A DNA stretch of 64,000 bases from Allolobophora icterica. Lineage: Eukaryota > Annelida > Clitellata > Crassiclitellata > Lumbricidae. Position 1 is the first letter of the stretch. Each line of letters begins with the position of its first letter. A program made the position numbers and the translations under genes. Location of the stretch: contig OY744605.1 in the NCBI GenBank assembly GCA_963556255.1, forward strand, positions 4,694,881 to 4,758,880, read 5' to 3'. The notes beneath the pieces were generated by a model. That model was not told where the DNA came from. It saw nothing but the letters and a program-made list of their open reading frames with translations, and ran no database searches. Positions 53,703 to 64,000 of this stretch are shown here, piece by piece.

Positions 53703-53783
53703 CAGGCAGTGCCAGTCCCAAGCTGGATAAAGGAGAAGGGCGACGATTGTCATCTTTGATGTCATACGATGACGTTAAACCTT
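53703..53783 (+). ncRNA. Chimeric module B/A hairpin
   Basis: Starts like module B (GCAGTGCCAGTCCCAAGC, GGATAAAGGAGAAGG) but ends like module A (GATGTCATACGATGACGTTAAAC region). Arms GTCATC and GATGAC pair perfectly, a combination not seen in either parent type, so pairing was kept across the recombination. ATAATAATAAT follows. Confidence 0.45.
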
Positions 53784-54876
53784 GGAATAATAATAATGAT
53801 AATAATCGTCACATTTATACGACTTCATAAGGACAGAACGACATCAACGGCCTCGGCAACCACAAGATGTCATTAAACACTTGAAACTAATTGTTGTTAA
53901 CTGTATTATGCCATGTACAACGGTGCGAACTGTTCAAAATAATTCCTGCCGACGTCAACGGCTTATGTTGCCATAATATGTCATTAAACTGCATCCTTCA
54001 ACCATTGCCCTTCATGGTCTGCTTTTGTTTACCTTACAACTAAAGGATTTCTCAACTCCACTACTGTCCGTTGGCTTACTGTGGTAGTGGCATTCCCAGC
54101 GATAATTACCATCACCCTCCTCATTTATCCAGGCTTTGGACAGGGTTATCCGGGTCTGAAGTGGCGGCGTTTAATTATGTATCTTCTAATGAAGTTTTTT
54201 CTTGGGGCCCGTACTGATTGAAAAAGATCATGCCTTCAAAGAATAGGATTTTAAGCCGATGTAAGAAAAGAAATACACTGAAGTGTCGCCTATGCAAACT
54301 CATCGAGTAAGAAGTGTTAACTGTAATATTAAATGTTACCTAAGAGTATGTGTACTAATATCGAAAAAAGTAATATTTTATTTGTCTTCAAGAAAAATCT
54401 CATGTGTGGTGCTGAAACTAAATAAGTAAGACCAGTCGGCATAAATGGCAATAGCTAAACACCCCTTTTAAGAACTCAAATCCTTTGTAGAAGTGAAATA
54501 AATCTGGCGTTTATACATTCGACACCTCATTTGTTGTTGATACGGTTACCAAAAAGTAAAACTATAATGAAAGCATAACTAGTGCTTTAAGACTTGCAAC
54601 GAAGTTTAATTAACCAGTTTAAGATTGGGCCGTGTGAATATAAACAACATACAATCGTAAAATACATTCAACTGGACTATGTGATATGTACAATGTTCAG
54701 GAAATTAGCCCACACCTTTTCCATAAATAATATTCTACACGTTCTTCCTGTAGTTCATTCAGATTTGTAAAACTATACTGCCGTGCATTGTAAAAATACA
54801 CAAAGATGTAAGGTACAGTCGACATCAGCAACCATAAGATGTAGTTAAATATTGCATAATGCGATTTCCTCTTACT

Positions 54877-54914
54877 ACACCCCTTTAAAACGTCTACAAA
54901 CGTTGCTATATAAA
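54877..54914 (+). promoter_or_regulatory. snRNA-type promoter
   Basis: ACACCCCTTTAAAACG and CTATATAAA; paralog of 1004. Weaker PSE copies lie at 54459 and 54712. Confidence 0.6.
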
Positions 54915-55930
54915 CGTCAATTGCAGTGAAATTTGCGCTGCGAAGAATTTGTCCAGGTTTTCTTTGACTTGACAGGAACTGAGTAATCCATTATCATGGT
55001 TCTTCATTAGAATAAGTCTTTCATCAATACTTACTTTCGTTTTTCATTTGGTCTGTGTATATTTCGTTGTTCATGGTTTGTCTGTGTGAATGTGCCTGTA
55101 AGTGTTTGCCTCTGTGTTGGTCCGTATACTTGTCTGTTTGCACATATATAGTTACTTCTGTGTATGTCTGTCTGTTTATCTTGCTTTGTACCTGGTTATC
55201 TAATCCACTGAATTGTGCAGCACTGACGTCTAATCATGTTTATATAGCAAATTATTATCTGCCTTAAATCAATCAAAGAATATTGGTCATAATCCAGAAA
55301 TGAATTGAGATTAAAGAATTGAATATACCCCTTGCAACTCCAAATTATCTGTGGAGTTGCAGCATTTATCATTATGATGATTTATTCTTCGTGAAGTACA
55401 CCAAAAATGCGACTAGCAATTGGTTTCATTAAAGGATGTACTTACTTACTTACTTATTTACTAAGTAAATTTTGGATATAGATCTAATGATTGCTTTGTT
55501 AGCTCTTAAATTACCCAGTACATCTATGAGACTATGGAAACGTATCAACTGTACTTCATTCATTTATATTTTATTAAAGATTTTTTTATTGCATCTTGCA
55601 ATAAAGTGGGTCTGCAGTTAAAAAAGGGTTTCTTCAGAGAGGTAGGCACACTTAAAGAATCAGAAAATACAGAAAAATGTTTTAGGGCTCTGATTTTTCA
55701 TTTCCTACTCTCCAGCTAAAAGCTTCTTTTATAGCTGTCATTTCAGCTGCATTGATACTGGAATTGGCACAAAGTAACATTTCATCTAGGACTATGTTCA
55801 GGACTGAGTACAGATCGTCCATTACTACACTGTAACAAAGAAAATATTTAAATATATTAAAAGATAAGTGTAAATTATTCAAGTTAGAATTTAACATTAG
55901 TACTTTACTTGATGTGGGCTGCATGCAAAG

Positions 55931-56253
55931 TGAAGGGACCCCGTAGAGTAATGTGTAACACACTGGCGTCAAGAGCTGAAGGTACCAAGATCAAACCCCG
56001 TAGACAGCCGTTAATTTAAGGTTAACTCTGCCTTCCACTCGCTAGGCGGCGGCGGTGGTTAAATGAATAGTAGGCCGCGATTTTGCGCCGTATGTTCGCT
56101 GCCGCATAAGCAGTTATATTCGACTCCTGTAAAACTGTTATCATCTGCTTCTACTTAATGTAAGGCGCCCTGCGTGGCTGCCGTTTCTACTATATGTATG
56201 TTCACTGTACAGCGCAGTGCGTTTGCAGGCGCTTAATCAAAGGGGAAAAAAGA
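55931..56253 (+). mobile_element. SINE-like insert in block 1 copy b
   Basis: Absent from the paralogous site near 2361. Head GGGACCCCGTAGAGTAATG, B-box-like GGTACCAAGATCAAACCCCG, body CGCTAGGCGGCGGCGGTGG, tail CAGTGCGTTTGCAGGCGCTT then AATCAAAGGGGAAAAAA. A clear target duplication is not visible. Confidence 0.7.
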
Positions 56254-56352
56254 TATCGTTAAACTCTGCATCCATCCATTCCTAAGCTTTGTCTCCACAT
56301 TATGAAGGCAAGGTACGGTGGACGTCAAAGACCCTGGCAGCCATGCTGCTTA

Positions 56353-56387
56353 GACACCTTTATAGTGGATTCAGCCCACGCTATATG
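56353..56387 (+). promoter_or_regulatory. snRNA-type promoter
   Basis: GACACCTTTATAGTGG and CTATATG; paralog of 2476. A shortened module B (GATAGTGCCACTTCCAAACC, then CACAGTGTGGTTAAAAAAC) follows about 50 bp past the TATA, with most of the middle deleted. Confidence 0.58.
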
Positions 56388-56704
56388 TTCGTGTACCTCA
56401 TTTTGAAACATGCCATTAAATCCGCCACTGCTCGTACTCTGATAGTGCCACTTCCAAACCTGACACAGTGTGGTTAAAAAACAAGTATAGCCAACACTAT
56501 GACATAAGAAGGGTTAGAAATTCTCAGACGAATCGTAATTAAGGCGGATGGTAAAGTCGACGTCAGGCAAAAGATGTTGGTTCTTGTAAAATACCTTTTA
56601 CCACAGGCCTAATTGCACATGCAATACATTTTCTGGGATCGGCATCAAATGCGAATTATTTGTTACTCATGTTGATTAGGTAAGTTGCACCGGAAGTTAA
56701 TAAG

Positions 56705-56800
56705 TCGTGAGGTAGTGCCAGTCCCAAGCCTGGATAGATGAGGAGGAGGACGCTAATCATCTTTGCTACGATACATCGTCGTTAAACAGAAACTACACAG
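56705..56800 (+). ncRNA. Module B hairpin unit
   Basis: GGTAGTGCCAGTCCCAAGCC, GGATAGATGAGGAGG, GACGCT arm, ATCATCTTTGCTACGATACA, GTCGTTAAACAGAAACTAC. The second arm reads TCGTC, so the stem is partly decayed. Confidence 0.4.
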
Positions 56801-57005
56801 ACAGCAGCTTAAGAATACCAAGGTCAATACCATTTGGCCAATAAATAATTAAGTTATTAAGTAATTAAGTAAGTAATTATTTAGTTTTAATTAAGTAGAT
56901 AAGTATATATGACATTGTTCTTAAGTAAGCGTTTGGGTATTTAATGCAGTTTTATAGGAATCTACAAACGCGTGACTCTACACGAAAAACAAGGGGTATA
57001 TTTTA

Positions 57006-57040
57006 GACACCTCGTTTAAATGACTCATTTTCCTATAAAT
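57006..57040 (+). promoter_or_regulatory. snRNA-type promoter
   Basis: GACACCTCGTTTAAATG and CTATAAAT, 27 bp apart; relative of 27036. Confidence 0.6.
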
Positions 57041-57509
57041 AGCCATAACGTAAAATGTGATTAACTTATAAGTAATTGAAACTTGAATGCATTGAAATAA
57101 AACTTCAAACAATTGTAATTATTATGATCGCATATGCTTTGTTAATTAATAAAATTTATAGTTGAATGTGTTAGATACCTGAACAGTTTCTTTAAAAAAA
57201 AGGAACTTGGTATAACCATATGTTTTATTTAATGTGCATGATGTATGTGAAATTGGTACATTGAACTGAGGAATAAGAAATAATCAATTAAACATTTCAG
57301 AAATAAAATAACAATATAATGTCATAATTATAATTATAATTATATGTACTGTGCATCTGAAGTTGTTTAAATATTTCTTGCAAGTGACAATAGTTGCGAA
57401 GTACTGTTTAATTTTCATCAAAACATTTTATAGCTATGTGTAATTATAAATAACATTAGATATATTGCTTTAAATGATGTGACATTATTGACATTGTAAG
57501 CTTATGTTT

Positions 57510-57545
57510 GACACCTTTAAATGGTGTCTTTTGGACACTATAAGT
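57510..57545 (+). promoter_or_regulatory. snRNA-type promoter (palindromic PSE)
   Basis: GACACCTTTAAATGGTGTC and CTATAAG, 28 bp apart. Confidence 0.6.
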
Positions 57546-57578
57546 TTATCGTTTTCTGTGAATTGTACTTATAAATTT

Positions 57579-57633
57579 TCGTCAACGGCCATAAATATGA
57601 TTGATGTCATAGGCCCATAGGGCGACGTTAAAC
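57579..57633 (+). ncRNA. Module A hairpin with enlarged loop
   Basis: TCGTCAACGGCC, an extra ATAAATATG, then GATTGATGTCATAGG, an insert CCCATAG, and GGCGACGTTAAAC. CGTC and GACG arms still pair. It lies about 40 bp past the TATA of 57510-57545. Confidence 0.4.
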
Positions 57634-57869
57634 TTTGGATTAATAATAAAAAGTGAATAACTTATGAAGACCACGGTGAATAGGCCTTTGACTGGGGGCA
57701 GAAATAATTCTTCTCGCAAACCACTGGCTTTGGTAGTTAATGTTAATCGTAAACCCAAATTATGTATATATGCGTTTCTTACTGTCCTCACAACTGCCTT
57801 GTTCGACCGTGGTTGGGTTTGAAGGGGCGCTATATAAAACTGCTGTAATAATAATAACTTTAATAATGA

Positions 57870-58205
57870 CACATACATGCATGCATGCATACATACATAC
57901 ATACGTACATACATACATGCATACATACATTCATACATTCATACATAGATACATACGTATATATGTATATACGTATACATACCCGTTTACACACATACCT
58001 TTCATGCATACATTCATACACAAGTACATACATATATACGTACATGCATACATACCCACATACACACATTCATGCATACATTCATACATAGATGCATACA
58101 TATATATGTACATGCATACATACCCACATGCACGTACCTACATACATTCATACATACATTCATACATAAATGCATACATACATACACACATACATACATA
58201 CATGT
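57870..58205. repeat. Imperfect (ACAT)n microsatellite
   Basis: About 335 bp of ACAT with GCAT and TACG variants. Open frames here on both strands are artefacts. Confidence 0.93.
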
Positions 58206-58325
58206 GGTGCTGCGTCTCCTCCCGAAAACCCAGCCCGAGTCTGTCTACACTGCGCTAAAAACTGTTCTTTATGTTCGTGCTGAAGTCGGGAGCGCCTCTG
58301 AGTAGTCCCCTTGAAGACGCGCTAC
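58206..58325 (+). mobile_element. CR1/L2-like LINE 3' scrap
   Basis: Plus strand after the ACAT array translates to PESVYTALKTVLYVRAEVGS followed by ASE and a stop, then CCCCTTGAAGACGCGCTACA. This matches the C-terminal end and tail of the LINE at 15329-15970. The AATG array follows as its tail. Confidence 0.7.
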
Positions 58326-58337
58326 ATAAGTGCTCAA

Positions 58338-58408
58338 ATGAATGAATGAATGAATGAGTGAATGAATGAATGAATGAATGAATGAATGAATGAATGAATG
58401 AATGAATG
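58338..58408. repeat. (AATG)n microsatellite
   Basis: About 70 bp of AATG with one GTG interruption; probably the expanded LINE tail. Confidence 0.95.
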
Positions 58409-58619
58409 AGAACATTTACTTGATTGCAGATTAGTCATCCCTTTACAGCAGTCATGGTGTTTAATATGGATATCTTATGGCTAACTCAGGTATGGAAACA
58501 ACAAATATTATATTCTGGAGTTTCATAGGCAAAGATGGTCCTGCGGTAGAGATATCTAAGTATTCTGTCAAAACTCATTAACCTAGCCTCTACCATTGAT
58601 TGGTTGGGGTGTATGGCTA

Positions 58620-58830
58620 GTCCCTAATGCGACACAGGAAAGGTAAGTTAAGTAAGGTAGGATAGGGAAGGGTAAAGTGAGATGATCTGAAGTAAGGTAA
58701 GGTGAGGTTGGGTGGTCTGAGGTAATGGAAGGTAGGGTAAAGTAGGGTAGGGTAAGGTGAGGTGATCTGAGGTAAGGTATGGTAGGGTGAGGCAAGGTCA
58801 CGTACGCAAGGTAAGGTAAAGTAACGTAAT
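58620..58830. repeat. GGTAA/GGTAG purine-rich minisatellite
   Basis: About 200 bp of GGTAAGGT-like units with a longer repeat containing GGTGATCTGAGGTAA or GGTGGTCTGAGGTAA (three times). Not a telomere repeat. Confidence 0.85.
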
Positions 58831-58956
58831 CACTTGAGAAACTGTGAATAAATCAGAGAAGTAAGACCAAAACATGTAGAGACATTGGTCGTTGACGTCT
58901 TTATAGATTACAGCGGTATTGTGATTAGTAAGTCGGTCCTTTGACCGAATTTTACG

Positions 58957-58994
58957 TTTATATAATACTTGTGCATATCGTTTTAAAGGTGTGG
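58957..58994 (-). promoter_or_regulatory. snRNA-type promoter
   Basis: Minus-strand CACACCTTTAAAACG, then ATTATATAAACG. A short module A-like remnant (AACGACCAATGTC, 58885) lies about 65 bp past the TATA. Confidence 0.55.
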
Positions 58995-59529
58995 ACGATG
59001 TCCGTTCCCTCCGTCGATCTACATCTAGGCACAATTTGATATTCATTCCCTTAATTTCAGCCATCGCTCCATTCTTAATAGTTCAACATTTCAGTTTATG
59101 CACTCCTGCAGTAAATCCACCATTTTCGCAAAAGACCCACAGCTTAAATGGTAACCTTCAATTCAAATGGTTAGGTCCTTTACCATACATTGTACATTAC
59201 CAAGAACAATAGCGCTCAGATAATTAATTATACAAGATTAAGGGATTTTCCTAGAATCACGTGTTTACTTAATCACTCTTCGCTGAATTGTTGACTTTTG
59301 AATGATCCTAGTTTTTGGTCACCTTTATTCGATTGAAAAAGTATCTCAACCACTGTCGCAATAAAAATTATTGGATCACATAGACTTTAAAATAACATTA
59401 AACCATAATATGATTGATTTCTTTTACAAAATATGACTATTAAACCATAAAATGGTATGACCAGTTCTTTATATCACAATCGATGGCCAATAGAACTTGC
59501 TTACTTACTTGCTTAGACACTTAGTCCTT

Positions 59530-59745
59530 AGTCCTTCCTATGCAGGTCTGCACATTGGGCAACGCATCTTCTCCATTGTCTCTGTCTATTGCCAGTCTTT
59601 CAGTCTCGACCCAAAGCATCTCCAAATACCTCAAGTCATACCTGATGGTCCTCGACCAATTCCACGATCTTTCCCTTTCCGTTTTTCCCATGGATCCAGC
59701 TCATCACTTGGTTGGCTCTTCTATTCCTGACATACAACCTACAAT
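59530..59745 (-). mobile_element. LINE ORF2 C-terminal scrap
   Basis: Shortened minus-strand relative of 61780-62174, with the complement of CCCATGGATCCAGCTCATC. Confidence 0.55.
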
Positions 59746-59759
59746 TTTTTTTAAATCCG

Positions 59760-59790
59760 AAGTCTTTTGACAACAATGGTCGTTGACGAC
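59760..59790 (-). ncRNA. Module A hairpin, decayed
   Basis: Minus-strand GTCGTCAACGACCATTGTTG and TCAAAAGACTTC. The second arm has lost pairing and GTTAAAC is gone. It lies downstream of promoter 59828-59863 after an A-run expansion. Confidence 0.3.
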
Positions 59791-59827
59791 AATTCACAAA
59801 AAAAAAACAATTTGCAGAAAACTATGA

Positions 59828-59863
59828 ACTTATAGTGTCCATATAACACCATTTAAAGGTGTC
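59828..59863 (-). promoter_or_regulatory. snRNA-type promoter (palindromic PSE)
   Basis: Minus-strand GACACCTTTAAATGGTGT and CTATAAGT. Confidence 0.6.
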
Positions 59864-60426
59864 AAACATAAGCTTACAATGTCAATAATGTTACATCATT
59901 TAAAGCAATATATCTAATGTTATTTATAATACACATAGCTATAAAATGTTTTGATGCAATTAAACAGTACTTCGCAACTATTGTCACGACTCAAGAAACA
60001 TTTAAACAACTTCAGATATAAATGCACAGTACATATAATTATAATTATGGCATTATGTTCATATTTTGTTTTTGAAATTTTAATTGATTATTTCTTATTC
60101 CTCAGTTCAATGAGATCTTATGGAAATATCTACCACTACAATCATATCATGTATGAAATAGTACCAATTTCACATACATCATACACATTAAATGAAACAT
60201 ATGGTTATGCCAAGTACCTTTTTTAAGAAAATGTTCAGGTATCTAACACATTCAACTATAAATTTTATTAATAAACAAAGCATATAATTATGAACATGAT
60301 AATTACAATTGTTTCAAGTTTGATTTCAATGCATTCAAGATTGCATTATAATAATGTAATAATTAATACAATAAAATAAAATGCAGAAGGAAAAGACTAT
60401 ACCTACAATTAAATGAACTGTTGAAT

Positions 60427-60462
60427 GCTTATAGTGACTGGAGAGCAGAATTAAAAGGTGTC
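60427..60462 (-). promoter_or_regulatory. snRNA-type promoter
   Basis: Minus-strand GACACCTTTTAATTCTG, then CTATAAGC. No hairpin in the next 200 bp. Confidence 0.55.
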
Positions 60463-60879
60463 TTAACTTAGCCGCTGTGTCATGTGATCCCTACCTTTGA
60501 AATGAGCATAATTTCTGGAAACTTCTTTTTTTTAAGACCGTACTTGCATAATTAGTATTTATAATGCAGCTTCGAGAATATTATGATGTATTATGACGTT
60601 AATACGACGTATATATATGACCCATAAACGCAGAAGCTGATAACGTTAATATTCATGGTTAAAAGTTATTCAAAACGCACAAATAGTCGCGATTTTCAAT
60701 TCAATTAACACATTTAGAAAGAGCATACCCAAGAATCAACTTTGATGCAAATTAGTTCGAACAAGTGATTTCAATTTAACAAACCAGTGTTTTCGGGATT
60801 TTTCGTTTTAGACTGTAGAGCCAACCAAAGGTGACGTCCAATTAAGGACTCCGCAAATTTACGCCATCTTTTGGCTGCA

Positions 60880-61095
60880 CGATAGGTTACTGGTTAGCGT
60901 GCTGGACTGTCAAGCGAGAGGTCGGGGGTTCAAATCGCCGCCAAGGCAGAAACTTGGTTCGAGATATCTGCAACACCTGCTCTTCTAACCAACTCCGCTT
61001 TGATCAGCACACTGACCGTACACTGTCGGCGGGAAGATGAGACGGCGACGTAGAGGACTTGGCGCCGCCCTCATACGCCGGGTCTAAGTAAATGA
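60880..61095 (+). mobile_element. tRNA-derived SINE head
   Basis: A-box-like GGTTACTGGTTAGCGTG, anticodon-loop-like GGACTGTCAAGCGAG and B-box-like GGGGGTTCAAATCGC give a tRNA-like start. The body continues with AACTTGGTTCGAGATATC and CACTGTCGGCGGGAAGATG. It differs from the SINE at 8395. No intact tRNA fold is expected. Confidence 0.65.
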
Positions 61096-61779
61096 AGTCG
61101 CTAGCACTTCTTACCCATGGCTGCTTCAGGGCTAGCTTAAGGAACACGCGCGTCTTCTACTGGAATTTATAGCGTCATTGCAAGACTTTAAAATGGTGTG
61201 AACGGATCTGCTGTTCTCTTATACTTCGTCCATGGCTGCCTGGGACGCTGACGTCGACCTTACATCACCTTACAAACGTTGCAGTCGAAGACACTTGAGA
61301 GTAAGCAGGATGGAAAGTTTAAATGGTACCATTCAACTCAAATGGTTATGCTATTTGTCATACATCGTACATTACCAAAAACAATAGCGATATAAAGAAA
61401 TATTTACCTCAGATAATTATACAAGATTAAGGAATTTCCTTTTCCGAAAATCATGTGCTTAATTAATCAGTCTTCGCATAATTGTTGAATTCTTAGTGCG
61501 ACAGTGTTTGAGATAGTTTTACAATCGATTAATGGTGACCAAAATATAGGATCATATCAACTTTAAAATAACATTATAGCGTATTACGGTTTATTAATTT
61601 TATAAAATATGTCTATTAAAACAATATGTGATATTACCGCTATTTTATATCACATTTAAATTTGGTTTTCATATCCACTACATGTACAACGCCGTTGTGA
61701 TGACGGACACAGGGACAATCGATGGACAATGGAGCTTGCTTACATATTTGCTTGCGTGCTTACTTCCTTGCTTACAACA

Positions 61780-62174
61780 ATACTTACTTACTTACTTAGT
61801 ACTTAGTCCTTCCCATGCAAGTCTGCACATCGATCATCGCATCCTCTCCATTCGTCTCTGTCCATTGACAGTAATTCAGTCTCGTCTCACGACATCTCCA
61901 AGAACGCCAAGTCGCCTCTCATGGTTTCCGACCAGTTCAAGATTCCGCGATCTTCCCCTTTTCCTTTTCCCCCATGGATCCAGTTCATCACATGGTTGGC
62001 TCTTTCATCCTTGTCCATGCCAGCCACGTGTCCCATCCATTTTAATCTTCTCTTCCTGGTAGTCTTCTCTGTTTTAGCTTCTCTCTTCCGAGCCGACTTA
62101 TTTTGCTGGGTTATATCAAATTCAGACAGCAACCGTATTTTAGTTTCAGACTTAAACAGGTAAACAAGGGGCAA
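61780..62174 (-). mobile_element. LINE ORF2 C-terminus (minus strand)
   Basis: A 95-codon frame (62174-61887) has RKRRLKWMGHVAGMDKDERA and NWIHGGKGKGEDRGILNW, the GHV-RMD and G-R-RP-W tail of invertebrate endonuclease-RT LINEs. A TTAC microsatellite adjoins at 61785-61800. 5'-truncated. Confidence 0.75.
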
Positions 62175-62201
62175 GTGATCGAATCGCTTATAGCAGCTGC
62201 T

Positions 62202-62238
62202 CTATATATACACTTCTTGGCAACGCTTTAAAGGTGTC
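62202..62238 (-). promoter_or_regulatory. snRNA-type promoter
   Basis: Minus-strand GACACCTTTAAAGCG, then TATATATAGA and GCAGCTGC. Confidence 0.6.
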
Positions 62239-62409
62239 CAATTAGACGTATTGCTTCAACACGGTTTATGCCCTTTAACAACATCTTATGACTATCAAGA
62301 CGGATGACTTTGTCCACACCTTTTAACACACAAAATCTAACCTGCTTCGTCTCTATTTCTGGCCATTATGTAGATATTCTGTGTAACAAATCTGTCAGAC
62401 CAGAGATAG

Positions 62410-62800
62410 TTATAATCTAGAAATTTGGATTTCCTTGTGCCTATAGGGTTCTAAATATTTAATACATGTATTTACAAGTGGACAAATAGTGTTGAAGTCA
62501 GATAATTAGATAATTACACAATTAGATGAGCTTTGGCGATTGATATTTTCCTAGAATTACTTGCTTTGGTCTATTTGTTAAGAATGGCGCACCAATTAAA
62601 AGTAAACGGTACCACGAATTAATATAAAACAATCGCAAACATTATCGCACGAAACATCATTCGATGACTTCAGCCATTAAAACCATTAAAATATATATTT
62701 AAATTTCGATTTCAAATGCAGTGAAATATACGTGCCATTTTAAGGACGCAGAGAGCGACACTTAATGGACGATAGAAATTTCAATAAAGTTTTTTAAAAA
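62410..62800. other. AT-rich non-coding stretch
   Basis: No promoter, hairpin module or coding signal recognised. Confidence 0.4.
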
Positions 62801-62812
62801 TATTCAGGCTTT

Positions 62813-62943
62813 CCCTGGCGTAAAGTTATCCAAAATATTGGGGTGGGAGGGGATTTGGTTATTCATTCTACAGTTATTACATTGGGGTACAGTTCTTCTC
62901 AATAAATTGGGGCTGCCCCCCTCCCCAAGAGTCTACGACTATG
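62813..62943. mobile_element. hAT-type MITE (131 bp)
   Basis: Ends CCCTGGCGTAAAGTT and the complement of CATAGTCGTAGACTC; 8-bp duplication CAGGCTTT / CAGACTTT with one mismatch. Same family as 44544-44835. Confidence 0.75.
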
Positions 62944-63299
62944 CAGACTTTAGCGAGATCTTCTGGGTTCCAGGGCCGTTGACACTTACAGCATCTTAAT
63001 TAGTTTAATTACTGAATTCGCCAGCTGAACAATAGCGATTTGATAGCTTTAGTAGTTTATGGCTTAATTTAGTAGTTTCTATTGCTAGCGATATTTTGCG
63101 GATCACCTTAGTATTATCTGCCACACATGACATCAAATGTCGTTCACCACAACAGGAAAACTTAATGCACAGCTCTTTAAAAAAATCCTCTTTTTATAAC
63201 ATGTATCAAAAATGGGATTTCATATCCACTATGCCTACAGCGGCGCAATGATGACGCACAACGTGACAACGATGCGCAATAGAACATGCTTACTTACTC

Positions 63300-63500
63300 A
63301 CTTAATCGTTCGTCCTTCCCAAGCAGGTCTCAACATCGGACAGCGCATCTTCTCCATTCTTTCACCTTGTTCCACAACATCTAGAGAACTTAATGTCGTC
63401 CCTGATGGTCTCCGACCAGTTCAACATCCCGTGGTCTTCCCCTTCTCCTTTTCCTCCAGATCATCACTTGGTCGGCTCTTCTATCCCTGTCCATAAACTT
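63300..63500 (-). mobile_element. LINE ORF2 C-terminal scrap
   Basis: Minus-strand relative of 61780-62174 with the complement of TCCAGATCATCACTTGG and GTCGGCTCTTCTATCCC. Confidence 0.5.
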
Positions 63501-63514
63501 CGCCACTGCTCGTG

Positions 63515-63608
63515 CTCTGACAGTGCCAGTCCCAAGCCTAGATAAAGGAGGAGGGCGACGCTAATGATCTTTGTTATCGCACAGTGTCGTTGAACTGAAA
63601 CTACTACT
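63515..63608 (+). ncRNA. Module B hairpin unit
   Basis: GACAGTGCCAGTCCCAAGCC, TAGATAAAGGAGGAGGG, arms GACGCT and AGTGTC (one wobble) around AATGATCTTTGTTATCGCAC, then GTTGAAC and TGAAACTACTAC. One of the best preserved copies. Confidence 0.42.
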
Positions 63609-63752
63609 AGGCCTACTCCTTATCCATACGAACCACATATCCCATCCATTTTAATCTTCTCTTTCTGATAGTTTACTCTATTTCATCTTCTCCCGTCCGC
63701 TGTCTAAGGACTTTAGTGAAACTCAATCAATAAATCACTTAATGGAGCTTCT

Positions 63753-63786
63753 GTATATATAATATTAGTTGCCATTTAAAGGTGTC
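63753..63786 (-). promoter_or_regulatory. snRNA-type promoter
   Basis: Minus-strand GACACCTTTAAATGGC, then ATTATATATACAG. Confidence 0.6.
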
Positions 63787-63924
63787 CAATGAAAGGCAAT
63801 GCTCTGGCAACTCTTAAGCTCTCTAAGGACTTTTTACAACTGTCAAGGCGGTTTACTTTGCAATTTCCTTTTAATCTAAAAAATCTAACTTGCTTGTACT
63901 CTGTAACTGGCGATTATGTAGATA

Positions 63925-64000
63925 TCTTCTGATTAACAAAGCTGTCATAACAAAGATTATAAGCGTCACCCTCCTAATTTATCCAAGCGTCGGACTGGCG
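63925..64000 (-). ncRNA. Module B unit cut by the window edge
   Basis: Minus-strand CGCCAGTCCGACGCTTGG, AGGAGGGTGACGCTTATAAT and GTTAATC. It shows that the array continues beyond the window. Confidence 0.35.

Larger units (their letters stand above)
53885..56465. repeat. Segmental duplication block 1, copy b
   Basis: Collinear with 1-2575. It lacks the hAT MITE and carries the insert at about 55931-56253. Confidence 0.85.

Noticed and set aside
58620..58830. Interstitial telomere repeat (GGTAAG-like)
   Set aside because: Units are irregular GGTAA/GGTAG, not TTAGGG or another known telomere repeat.
60880..60965. Possible tRNA gene (B box GGGGGTTCAAATC)
   Set aside because: The sequence continues into a SINE body and I cannot draw a complete cloverleaf with an acceptor stem.

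Overview
The window looks like non-coding, AT-rich DNA from an animal nuclear genome, most likely a marine invertebrate (deuterostome or lophotrochozoan); I cannot name the species. The evidence is the mix of old L2/CR1-like and RTE-like LINE 3' ends, tRNA-derived SINEs, short hAT and piggyBac elements with clean target-site duplications, and long tetranucleotide microsatellites. I see no intact host protein-coding gene, no operon-like layout, no rRNA and no stand-alone tRNA. Nearly all open frames come from microsatellites or decayed transposons.

The main structure is an array of about 50-65 upstream promoters of snRNA type, roughly one per kb on both strands. Each has a core close to RACACCTTTWAAA, which I read as a proximal sequence element (PSE) because it has the CACC core of metazoan PSEs. 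A TATA box (CTATAWAW) follows at a near-constant distance, usually 25-29 bp from PSE start to TATA start. Many promoters are followed on the same strand, from near the predicted start to about 200 nt downstream, by a short hairpin and then GTTAAAC. I call the two versions module A (GACGTC, about 20 nt with AACGGCC, then GATGTC) and module B (GACGCT, about 20 nt with ATCATCTTTG, then AGCGTC). Stem arms differ between copies in ways that largely keep pairing. The simplest reading is an undescribed cluster of snRNA-promoter-driven small RNA genes. The strongest rival reading is that the hairpins are retroposon 3' tails, because a dated SINE insertion (10237-10453) ends in a module B hairpin and many hairpins are followed by short tandem repeats.

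The array grew by block duplication. The main blocks are 1-2575 with 53885-56465; 7930-11560 with 36910-41357; 26640-29150 with 41740-43735; a family at about 19050-20130, 34250-35290, 45467-48310 (split by a transposon), 51025-52520, 62200-62400 and 63750-64000; and an AT-rich family at 6150-6960, 48426-48620, 59828-60425 and, inverted, 57060-57545. Comparing copies gives natural filled and empty sites for several insertions.

Layout: 0-2.6 kb duplicated block with a hAT MITE; 3-4.2 kb LINE scraps and an ACAG microsatellite; 4.6-6.2 kb divergent promoters and a hAT MITE; 7.4-12 kb LINE, SINEs and promoter array; 12.3-13.6 kb G-rich repeat and CA/CGCA microsatellite; 13.7-17.6 kb two piggyBac-type elements and nested LINEs; 18-20.6 kb array block; 21.0-23.8 kb hAT elements, one nesting a LINE and another hAT; 24.5-25.1 kb ATGT array; 25.5-29.2 kb array block with a MULE fragment; 29.9-31.1 kb transposon relics; 31.5-45.5 kb array; 45.5-47.3 kb piggyBac with a broken transposase; 47.3-57.6 kb array; 57.8-58.8 kb microsatellites; 59-64 kb array with LINE scraps. 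All identities come from reading the sequence by eye; none was tested by a search.
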